This document shows positions 52,972-60,083 of a stretch of 64,000 bases of DNA, piece after piece. Numbering within the stretch: position 1 is the stretch's first letter; every line of letters starts with the position of its first letter. Under the pieces are notes generated by a model, which was not told where the DNA came from, made no database searches, and saw only the letters and a program-made list of their open reading frames with translations. The translations under genes were made by a program, and so were the position numbers. This stretch comes from CAZDFU01 sp964504985 (GTDB taxonomy: Bacteria > Patescibacteriota > Microgenomatia > Daviesbacterales > UBA10151): positions 1-64,000 of the forward strand of contig CAZDFU010000005.1 in NCBI GenBank assembly GCA_964504985.1. The letters are read 5' to 3'.

Positions 52972-54032
52972 AAGTTGGTGTAAATATTCTACCTTTAGAA
53001 TCATCTCATAAATTTAGGGGTATTGGTTATTATACAAGGAATTTATTGGAAATACTGGAAAGGGATAAAGAGGTTGAAGTGATAAAGTTTAGAAATGAAG
53101 CAGAGCTAAAAAATGTTGATCTGGTTCATTACCCTTGGTATGACCTGTTTTTCCATACATTGCCTATTATAAAAAAATTTCCTACTATTGTTACTATTCA
53201 TGATGTTATACCCCTGATTTTTGCTGAACATTATCCAGTTGGAATAAGAGGTGGGTTTAATTATTTCTTACAAAAAGCAGCCCTTTCAAATTGTTCCATT
53301 GTTACGGATTCGGAAGTTTCTAAACTAGATATTGTAAAGTATTTGAAAATTAAACAATCTAAGATTAGTGTTATTCATTTGGCATCTGATCAGAAATTTA
53401 GAATGCTGTCTGATAGGGAGTTGATCCCAGTCAAAAGAAAATATCAACTGCCAGATAGATACATATTATATGTAGGTGATGCCAACTGGACCAAAAATTT
53501 AACATTTTTGATAGAAGGTTTTAAGAAACTATTGGAAGATCAGAGATTAAAAGATATAAAGCTAATTTTAGTAGGTGGAGTCTTTTTAAAAAAAGTAGAA
53601 AACATAGACCATCCAGAACTTAAAAGCTTAAAGGAGCTTAATAGATTAATTAAAGAATATAATCTTATACAATCAATAATCAGTCCAGGAAATTTAAAAG
53701 ATGAAGAACTGGTTGCTTTCTATAATTTGGCAACAGCTTATGTACAACCCTCTTTATATGAGGGATTTGGTATTCCCCTGCTTCAAGCCTTTGCTTGTGG
53801 TACTCCTGTAATCTCCTCAGATAGAGGAAGTTTAAAAGAAATAGGAGGGGATGCTGCAATTTTTTTTGATCCAACAAATGTTAGTAAATTTGTTAATATC
53901 GCAAAAGAGGTTTTACTGGATAAATCCATACAAAATAAATTATCTCATGTGGGGTTAATACAGGCAGGTAAGTTTTCCTGGGATAGGTTTGGTGAGGAAC
54001 TTAAGAAAACTTATTCAAATTCACTAAAATGA
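52968..54032 (+). CDS. GT4 glycosyltransferase, MtfB-like
   Basis: 354 residues. N-terminal RGIGYYTRNLLEIL (17-30) and HYPWYDLFFHTLP, mid-protein ILYVGDANWTKNL, and C-terminal SLYEGFGIPLLQAFACGTPV giving the E-x7-type donor site. The RGIGxYxRNL start is typical of mannosyl- and rhamnosyltransferases that extend lipid-linked O-antigen-like chains. A good AGGAG Shine-Dalgarno lies seven bases before the ATG, unlike the leaderless genes. The ATGA junction with the upstream GT2 suggests coupled synthesis. Confidence 0.87.
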   Translation: MKVGVNILPLESSHKFRGIGYYTRNLLEILERDKEVEVIKFRNEAELKNVDLVHYPWYDLFFHTLPIIKKFPTIVTIHDVIPLIFAEHYPVGIRGGFNYFLQKAALSNCSIVTDSEVSKLDIVKYLKIKQSKISVIHLASDQKFRMLSDRELIPVKRKYQLPDRYILYVGDANWTKNLTFLIEGFKKLLEDQRLKDIKLILVGGVFLKKVENIDHPELKSLKELNRLIKEYNLIQSIISPGNLKDEELVAFYNLATAYVQPSLYEGFGIPLLQAFACGTPVISSDRGSLKEIGGDAAIFFDPTNVSKFVNIAKEVLLDKSIQNKLSHVGLIQAGKFSWDRFGEELKKTYSNSLK

Positions 54033-55189
54033 AAATACTTACCAAAATTAGTGCACATATAAAACTCATAACTGGTTTATTTCTATTTTGGAGAATATTA
54101 CTAATTTGTTTTTCCATCACCGCATTAAATTTTCCTTTAGCTTCAGTAAACCGCTATCTTGGAGGAGGAGCAATAAATTTTCATCTGTCTCCACAGCTTT
54201 TTGCCTGGGCAAACTTTGACGGAGAACATTTTTTGGCAATAGCAATATTTGGTTATAAACAGCTAGAACAAGCTTTTTTCCCAGTTTACCCATTGCTTAT
54301 AGATTTTTTTGCAAGCCCATTCTCTTTTAACCTTTTTTCCTCAATACTTTCTTCAACAATAGTTGGCTTGATAATTTCAAATGCCTCTTTTCTCTTTGCT
54401 TTAATAATGCTTTTTGAATTACTTAATTTAGATTTTTCAAAAAAGATTAGTCTTTTAACGCTTTTGGTAATTATTTCTTTTCCGCTTTCTTTTTACTTTG
54501 GGGCTTTATACAGTGAGTCAATATTCTTGCTGTTAACCGTCTTATCTTTTTATTTTGCAAGGAAAGGAAGGTGGTTTGAAGCCTCTATAATTGGAGCTTT
54601 ATCTTCTGCCACAAGAGTTTTTGGAATACTATTACTTCCTGCTCTGCTGATAGAGGCTAGGCAGCAAAAAATACCTCTTAGAAAATTAATATGGCTATTT
54701 TTAATACCGGCAGGCCTTATTTCTTACATGGTCTATCAGTATATAAACTTTGGAGATGGGCTAGCTTTTTATAATTTACAAAAGGTGGTTGGTGAGCAAC
54801 ACCAGTCAGGAATAGTTTTACTACCTCAAGTATATTATCGGTATATAAAAATGCTTCTAACAACAGATTTCCAGAATCCAATTTATCAAACTATAGTATT
54901 AGAGTTTTTAGTAGGTATAATGTTTTTGCTGCTGCCTATCTATGGTTATTTCAAGAAAATAAGGTCCTCTTATCTTGTATATGCATTTACTGGTTATATA
55001 TTAACTACCATTCAGGGCAGCTTTTCGTCTTTACCAAGATATGTGATAGTTTTATTTCCAAGCTTTTTAGCGTTAACAATTTTTGTAAATAACTTGTCCA
55101 GACCCTATAAAGTATTATTCTTTGCTATATCTATTATTTTCTTATTTATTGAGACAACGCTTTTTTTGAGGGGATACTGGGTAGCATGA
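54029..55189 (+). CDS. PIG-V-like GT-C mannosyltransferase
   Basis: 386 residues, about ten membrane segments. The outer loop has WANFDGEHFLAIAIFGYKQ (60-78) followed by QAFFPVYPLLI (81-91). This DGxHYxxIAxxGY...FFPxYP pair is the hallmark of PIG-V-type GT-C proteins, clearer here than in the relative at 14164-15318. The family uses polyprenyl-phosphate mannose; the acceptor here is unknown. ALYSESIFLLLTVLSFYFAR and SATRVFGILLLPALLIE are also family blocks. It is flanked by ATGA overlaps with the GT4 and flippase genes. Confidence 0.82.
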   Translation: MKILTKISAHIKLITGLFLFWRILLICFSITALNFPLASVNRYLGGGAINFHLSPQLFAWANFDGEHFLAIAIFGYKQLEQAFFPVYPLLIDFFASPFSFNLFSSILSSTIVGLIISNASFLFALIMLFELLNLDFSKKISLLTLLVIISFPLSFYFGALYSESIFLLLTVLSFYFARKGRWFEASIIGALSSATRVFGILLLPALLIEARQQKIPLRKLIWLFLIPAGLISYMVYQYINFGDGLAFYNLQKVVGEQHQSGIVLLPQVYYRYIKMLLTTDFQNPIYQTIVLEFLVGIMFLLLPIYGYFKKIRSSYLVYAFTGYILTTIQGSFSSLPRYVIVLFPSFLALTIFVNNLSRPYKVLFFAISIIFLFIETTLFLRGYWVA

Positions 55190-56469
55190 AGAAAATTTTG
55201 CATCTAAAATCCCAATTTTCAAATTTTCTTTTGCACCCTCTTTTTACAGGAAGTTTTATTATGGTTTTTGGAAGCAATGCAGTTAGTTTTCTTAATTATT
55301 TATACCATTTAATAATGGGAAGAATGCTGGGTCCAACAGGTTATGGAGAATTAGCTTCAATCCTGTCACTTTCTGGATTACTTGGAATTATTCCGGGTTC
55401 ATTAAATCTTGTTATAATAAAATTTGTATCAACAGCCAAAAACGAAAACGAAAAAGAAAACTTAATTGGGTTTCTTAAAGCAAAAATTTTCCAAATCTCA
55501 ATATTTTTTTGTTTAATTTTTCTTTTGGCATCTCCATTTCTTTCAAGTTTTTTAAATATTGATGAGCCATATTTTCTTATACTAATTGCGTCATCGTTTT
55601 TATTTTCTATCCAATCTTCGCTTAATAGGTCAATCCTGCAGGGGTTGTTAAAATTTAAGGAAATGGTAATCTCTGTAATGGTAGAAAATAGTGCAAAACT
55701 TTTACTTGGGATAATTCTTCTGTATATGGGATTTAAGGTAGGAGGAGTACTATTTGCATTTGTAACAGCAGCTATTTTAGGATTTTTCTTCACTAATTTA
55801 TTTTTAAGGGGAAAGCCTTCTAAAGCTATAAAATCATTGCCAGATTTAAAGGACATATTGAAATTTGCTCTTCCTGTTGGGTTGCAAACAATTGCCACAA
55901 CCTCACTTTATTCTACAGACCTAATTCTGGTAAAGCATTTCTTTTCCTCTTATGAAGCTGGAATCTATGCTGCACTTTCTACCTTAGGAAAGATTATTTT
56001 CTTTGGTGCAGGTCCAATTAGTTCGGTAATGTTTCCTCTTGTCTCTCAGAGGCAGGCCAAAGGAGAAAATTTTAAGAAAATATTTATCTACAGTTTCATT
56101 GCAACAACTTTTTTTGCATTATCAATATTGACAGTTTACTGGATATTTCCTGAAATTGCCTTACGGTTATTATATGGCTCAGCCTATCTTGAATTTTCAA
56201 AATTACTAGTTTGGTTTGGAGTTTACATAACTCTTTTTACGCTATCGGCCCTATTAATTAATTATAGCTTATCTTTAGGAAGAACAAAAGTGGTTTTCTT
56301 TCCAACTATAGCAGCAATTCTTCAAATAATTTTAATTTCTCTTTTTCATGGTAATATATTCGAGGTGGTGTTTATTTCTGGAGTTGTAAACACTTTACTA
56401 CTATCATTTCTGCTTATATACTCTATTTATGGAAACAAAATTACTATCAGTAATCGTGCCCGCTTATAA
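55186..56469 (+). CDS. Oligosaccharide flippase, MOP superfamily, second copy
   Basis: 427 residues, about twelve hydrophobic segments. YLYHLIMGRMLGPTGYGELA (39-58) is the typical start of polysaccharide exporters, and KFALPVGLQTIATTSLYSTD is the mid-protein block. SSLNRSILQGLLKFKEM is also characteristic. It is shorter than the flippase at 26655 and differs widely from it, so they are separate lineages and not a recent duplication. It belongs to a tight gene chain (52198 to 57229) with WaaE-like GT2, GT4, PIG-V-like and ALG5-like partners, which looks like one export unit. Confidence 0.87.
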   Translation: MKKILHLKSQFSNFLLHPLFTGSFIMVFGSNAVSFLNYLYHLIMGRMLGPTGYGELASILSLSGLLGIIPGSLNLVIIKFVSTAKNENEKENLIGFLKAKIFQISIFFCLIFLLASPFLSSFLNIDEPYFLILIASSFLFSIQSSLNRSILQGLLKFKEMVISVMVENSAKLLLGIILLYMGFKVGGVLFAFVTAAILGFFFTNLFLRGKPSKAIKSLPDLKDILKFALPVGLQTIATTSLYSTDLILVKHFFSSYEAGIYAALSTLGKIIFFGAGPISSVMFPLVSQRQAKGENFKKIFIYSFIATTFFALSILTVYWIFPEIALRLLYGSAYLEFSKLLVWFGVYITLFTLSALLINYSLSLGRTKVVFFPTIAAILQIILISLFHGNIFEVVFISGVVNTLLLSFLLIYSIYGNKITISNRARL

Positions 56470-57229
56470 GCAGGAAAAAACTATAGTCAATGATTTGAAT
56501 AAAATAAAAAAGGTTATAGATGAATTAAGGTATCCTTCTGAGCTAATTTGTGTCATTGATGGTAAAGTTGACCGGACATTTGAGAAAGCTTCATATTTTG
56601 CAAAAAGAAACTCAAACGTAAAAGTAATTGGATATGAAACTAATAAAGGAAAAGGATATGCAGTACGTTTTGGTATGGCTGCCAGTAACGGTCAGATTAT
56701 TGCTTTTATAGATGGTGGAATGGACCTAAATCCAAACGGGTTATCTCTGCTGCTTGAGCATATGGAATGGTATGGTGCAGATATTATTGTTGGTTCTAAA
56801 AGGCATCCAGTATCTAAAGTTGATTACCCTTGGCAAAGGAGGATTTTGTCTATAGGTTATCAGTTTATTGTTTGGTTATTGTTTGGCCTCAATATCCGGG
56901 ATACCCAAGTAGGAATGAAATTTTTTAAAAGAGAGGTACTGGAAAAAGTTTTACCAAGGCTTCTTGTTAAAAGATATGCATTTGATATAGAAATGTTGGC
57001 TGTTGCCAACTACCTAGGATTTAAACGTTTATATGAAGCTCCTATTGATATTAAATTTGGAAATAATTCAACAATTACAAATAAAAGATTTATTAAAATT
57101 GTTATGGGGATGTTGATTGATACAGTGGCTGTGTTTTATAGGCTAAGAATTCTTAACTATTATGCTGACAGTAACCAGCGTAAATGGAAATTCGATCCTG
57201 AACTGCACTTTAGGGTAAATGTTGGATAA
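56429..57229 (+). CDS. GT2 polyprenyl-phosphate glycosyltransferase, DPM/ALG5-like
   Basis: 266 residues. VPAYKQEKTIVNDLNKIKKV (10-29) and IDGKVDRT (43-50, replacing DDGSxDxT) lead to NKGKGYAVRFGMAASNG (72-88) and the metal-site IDGGMDLNP (94-102). QVGMKFFKREV near 170 matches lipid-sugar synthases. The replaced second motif is unusual. The start overlaps the flippase by 41 bases; the ATG is chosen because it sits directly before the first GT2 strand. Confidence 0.82.
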   Translation: METKLLSVIVPAYKQEKTIVNDLNKIKKVIDELRYPSELICVIDGKVDRTFEKASYFAKRNSNVKVIGYETNKGKGYAVRFGMAASNGQIIAFIDGGMDLNPNGLSLLLEHMEWYGADIIVGSKRHPVSKVDYPWQRRILSIGYQFIVWLLFGLNIRDTQVGMKFFKREVLEKVLPRLLVKRYAFDIEMLAVANYLGFKRLYEAPIDIKFGNNSTITNKRFIKIVMGMLIDTVAVFYRLRILNYYADSNQRKWKFDPELHFRVNVG

Positions 57230-57236
57230 AGATTAA

Positions 57237-58772
57237 ATGTTTCCATTAAAGAAAAAATTTTTACTTTTCTTTATCATTCCGCTTTTGGTCATAACAGGCT
57301 ATTTCTATAATAATAAAGCTTTGAACTTTAGGTTTGTTGACGAAGAGGATAATTTTGTGACAGGAAAATATCTTTCGAAAGGAGAAATTTTATATGATGA
57401 TATTATTACTAACCACCAGCCATTAACTTATGTTTTTAGTGCATTGATACATAAATACACAAACCCCAACAGTGTCTATGTGTTATTGGTAAGGCACAGA
57501 CAATTTGAGATAATCTGGTCAATAGCCTGGTCAGTTATTTTAATATTTTATTTTGGGCTAGCTGCTTTTTTTGCAGTATTGATATATGAGTTTACAAAAG
57601 TTTATCTTCTGGGGAATTTATTCTTGTCAGAAGCGCAAATTGTTTACCCGCTCATGCTTATTGCAGGACTGGCGGTTTTTAACAAAAGAAGGCTTAAAGC
57701 CTTAGAGTTTATCTTTATAGGGGTGTGTTTTGGTATTGCATTATTTCTGCTCAGTCCGGTATGGCCTGCTCTGGTATTTTTACTAATATTATTGCTGTAT
57801 AGCCAAAGACATAAATTCCGGTATGCGCTTGGTTTTATCCTTGTAGGAATTATTTTACCAGTATTAATTATCTTCAAGTTTAGCTCTTTGTCCGGATATT
57901 TACATTACACCTTTTTTGTTAACTTAATTTATACTATCCCCAGTTATCATAATGAGTCCTGGGTTATCACAGCATCTAAGGCCTTTCTCACTCCGGTTTT
58001 GGCGCTTTTTTCTCAAAATAATGGTCCAACAGGAATAGTTATCAAACTGTTTTCAGTACTGCTAATAGCTAATGCAGTTTTTCTACTGATTAAAAAGAGA
58101 TACATTCAAACGATCATCATTTTTATTTTACTTGGGTTAAGTAATATACGTTTTATTACTCCGGGCAGCCAGGAATATGAAGGTTTCCATTTACTGCCCT
58201 GGTATGCACTATTTATCTTTCTAATTTCTATTTTTTCATTTAAGACTTTAAAAGAAGATAATTTAATATTAAGAGTATTTAACCCTCTGGTAATTATTAT
58301 ATTGCTTGGTTTAAGTATTAGTTTTGCTCAAAAAGATCTTTTTCCGAAAGGGGATTTTTCCCACAAAGATGTAATGAAAGATTATGACAAGAATTATTCA
58401 ACAGCCATCAACAGGGGAGACGCAGTGAAAGTTATGAAGGAAAAAGGCGATACATTATTTGTTTCTCCTAATGCATGGATTGTATATTGGCAGGCAGATA
58501 TTGATCATTTACCAAAGTTGTATGGTTACTATAGCTGGATGTCAGGTATCCCAAAGGTTCATACAGCTGTTTTAAATACATTTTCTAAAAATCCTCCCGC
58601 TTATTTTTACTGCGAAAACTGTAAGGGGTTAGATTTAGAAAAATTTCTTGAAAAATACGTAGAAATTAAGAATCATGGAAATACAAGTTTTCTCTATGTT
58701 TTAAAAAGTAAAATTCCAAACTTGAAAAGAGACCAACTTGAGCAACTAAAATATTATGGATTTACTCTTTGA
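57237..58772 (+). CDS. GT-C-like membrane glycosyltransferase
   Basis: 511 residues with about ten hydrophobic segments. The first outer loop has RFVDEEDNFVTGKYLSKGE (32-50), then ILYDDIITNHQPLTYVFSAL (51-70). The D-E-E-D cluster and a following 'NHQPxxY' block match a GT39-like branch in which the acceptor loop is HxPL. The outer tail contains VSPNAWIVYWQADIDHLPKL and a CxNC motif (YFYCENCKGLDLEKFLEKY) that could form a disulfide or bind metal. It is the last gene of the chain; palindromes follow within 22 bases. Confidence 0.75.
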   Translation: MFPLKKKFLLFFIIPLLVITGYFYNNKALNFRFVDEEDNFVTGKYLSKGEILYDDIITNHQPLTYVFSALIHKYTNPNSVYVLLVRHRQFEIIWSIAWSVILIFYFGLAAFFAVLIYEFTKVYLLGNLFLSEAQIVYPLMLIAGLAVFNKRRLKALEFIFIGVCFGIALFLLSPVWPALVFLLILLLYSQRHKFRYALGFILVGIILPVLIIFKFSSLSGYLHYTFFVNLIYTIPSYHNESWVITASKAFLTPVLALFSQNNGPTGIVIKLFSVLLIANAVFLLIKKRYIQTIIIFILLGLSNIRFITPGSQEYEGFHLLPWYALFIFLISIFSFKTLKEDNLILRVFNPLVIIILLGLSISFAQKDLFPKGDFSHKDVMKDYDKNYSTAINRGDAVKVMKEKGDTLFVSPNAWIVYWQADIDHLPKLYGYYSWMSGIPKVHTAVLNTFSKNPPAYFYCENCKGLDLEKFLEKYVEIKNHGNTSFLYVLKSKIPNLKRDQLEQLKYYGFTL

Positions 58773-58793
58773 TTTTTTACAGTTAACTTTCTA

Positions 58794-58817
58794 GTATAAT
58801 CACTTAAGTGATTATAC
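58794..58817. repeat. Perfect 24-bp palindrome
   Basis: Left half GTATAATCACTT, right half its exact reverse complement. TATAAT occurs on both strands (58795-58800 plus; 58811-58816 minus). As RNA it would be a 10-bp stem with a TTAA loop and no U-tract. It lies 22 bases after the stop of the GT-C gene, so it could be a regulator-binding dyad, a pair of facing -10 boxes or an end of the repeat beside it. Confidence 0.6.
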
Positions 58818-58865
58818 GTCCCGATGAACAAAGTTCACCGGGGATCCCCGGTTACAGCCGGGATC
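58818..58865. repeat. GC-rich double hairpin repeat
   Basis: Two overlapping hairpins: GTCCCGATGAAC (58818-58829) with GTTCACCGGGGATC (58833-58846) across an AAA loop, and GATCCCCGG (58843-58851) with CCGGGATC (58858-58865) across TTACAG. The shared part contains the 14-bp palindrome CCGGGGATCCCCGG (58838-58851). Base composition contrasts sharply with the AT-rich surroundings. The remaining bases to 58962 show no ORF; AT-rich tracts near 58920-58950 may hold the promoter of the GT4 gene. Confidence 0.65.
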
Positions 58866-58962
58866 TTCCGTTGGCTTACAAATTGCAGAAGTATATAAAC
58901 AGAGCGGATAGGGTATTATATAAAATATGAAATATTTAAGGTTTAATATTGGCTAGAAAGAA

Positions 58963-60075
58963 ATGAACATACTAATATTTTCATGGAGAGGACCAGGTCA
59001 TCCTCATGCAGGAGGGGCTGAGTACTCTACTCATCAACATGCCAAAGGTTGGATTAAAGCAGGGCATAAGGTGACTCTATTTACATCCTCTTTTGAAGGT
59101 GCAAAATCAGAAGATGAAGTAGATGGAATAACTATTATTAGAAGAGGAAGCCAGGTTTTTAGTGTGCAATTATGGGCAGTGATATGGTATCTATTTGGCA
59201 AGCATTCCGGGTTTGATATTGTGATGGATGAAGTTCATGGAATCCCCTTTTTTACCCCCCTTTTTGTTAGAGCGCCTAAATTTGTGTTTATTCATGAAGT
59301 AGCAAAGGAAGTATGGAGATTGAACCCGTGGCCCCGCCCTTTTAATCTAATTCCTGCTCTGATAGGGACTTTATTTGAACCCATGATATTTAAAACCCTA
59401 TATAAAAAAATACCCTTTATGACAGTCTCTGAATCTACAAAAAATGATTTAATAAACTGGGACATCCCTGAGAATCATATTACTGTTGTGCATAATGGTT
59501 TTGAAAGAGAAAATTACAAACTACAAAAGAAGGATTCAAAAAGGGCAATTATTTATTTAGGAGCTTTGAGCAAAGATAAAGGAATAGAGGATGCTTTAGC
59601 TTGTTTTGAGATAATTTCTAAAAACAATTCAGATTATCAATTTTGGATAGTAGGGAAGGGTGATAATCAGTACCTAAAATATCTTAAAAAAAAGGCCCAT
59701 GACTTAGGAATAGAAAAAAATGTTACTTTTTTTGGTTTCGTCAGTGAGGAACGGAAATATGACCTTTTATCGAGAGCCTCTCTACTAATTAATCCTTCTA
59801 TAAGAGAAGGCTGGGGTTTAGTAGTAATAGAAGCAGCAAGTGTAGGAACTCCAACCATTGGATACAATGTAGTTGGCTTAAGAGATTCTATAAAAGATGG
59901 TCAAACAGGAATTTTATGTCAAGCGAATCCTGTCTCTTGTGCAGAAGCGGTTCTGTCTTTGGATGAAAAGAAATACCAGAAATTAAAGCAGAATTCCCTC
60001 ACTTGGAGTAAAAATTTTGATTGGAAAAAATCTGTAAAACAAAGCCTTGAATTAATTAAATCTGTAGTGATATAG
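58963..60075 (+). CDS. GT4 glycosyltransferase
   Basis: 370 residues. N-terminal WRGPGHPHAGGAEYSTHQHA (8-27) with GGAEYS, mid-protein AIIYLGALSKDKGIEDAL and C-terminal REGWGLVVIEAASVGTPTIG with the E-x7-E-like donor site. The HPxAGGAE start marks a subgroup of GT4 enzymes found in many surface-glycan clusters. A TAATAT ends 13 nucleotides upstream; no clear Shine-Dalgarno is present. It is the first gene after the palindromic spacer and only eight bases before the three-domain gene. Confidence 0.86.
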   Translation: MNILIFSWRGPGHPHAGGAEYSTHQHAKGWIKAGHKVTLFTSSFEGAKSEDEVDGITIIRRGSQVFSVQLWAVIWYLFGKHSGFDIVMDEVHGIPFFTPLFVRAPKFVFIHEVAKEVWRLNPWPRPFNLIPALIGTLFEPMIFKTLYKKIPFMTVSESTKNDLINWDIPENHITVVHNGFERENYKLQKKDSKRAIIYLGALSKDKGIEDALACFEIISKNNSDYQFWIVGKGDNQYLKYLKKKAHDLGIEKNVTFFGFVSEERKYDLLSRASLLINPSIREGWGLVVIEAASVGTPTIGYNVVGLRDSIKDGQTGILCQANPVSCAEAVLSLDEKKYQKLKQNSLTWSKNFDWKKSVKQSLELIKSVVI

Positions 60076-60076
60076 T
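60047..60076 (+). promoter_or_regulatory. Promoter of the three-domain gene, leaderless type
   Basis: TTGAAT at 60047-60052, an 18-nt spacer and TATAGT at 60071-60076, then seven nucleotides to the ATG at 60084. The whole -35 to -10 region overlaps the end of the GT4 gene. Confidence 0.6.
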
Positions 60077-60083
60077 TTCCATC

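Noticed and set aside
55341..55898. 185-codon open frame on the minus strand
   Set aside because: It lies wholly antisense to the second flippase, has no family resemblance or start signal, and its composition mirrors the flippase codons.
58794..58817. Intrinsic terminator after the GT-C gene
   Set aside because: The stem is AT-rich and followed by GTCCCG, not by a T-run, so it does not meet the usual form.
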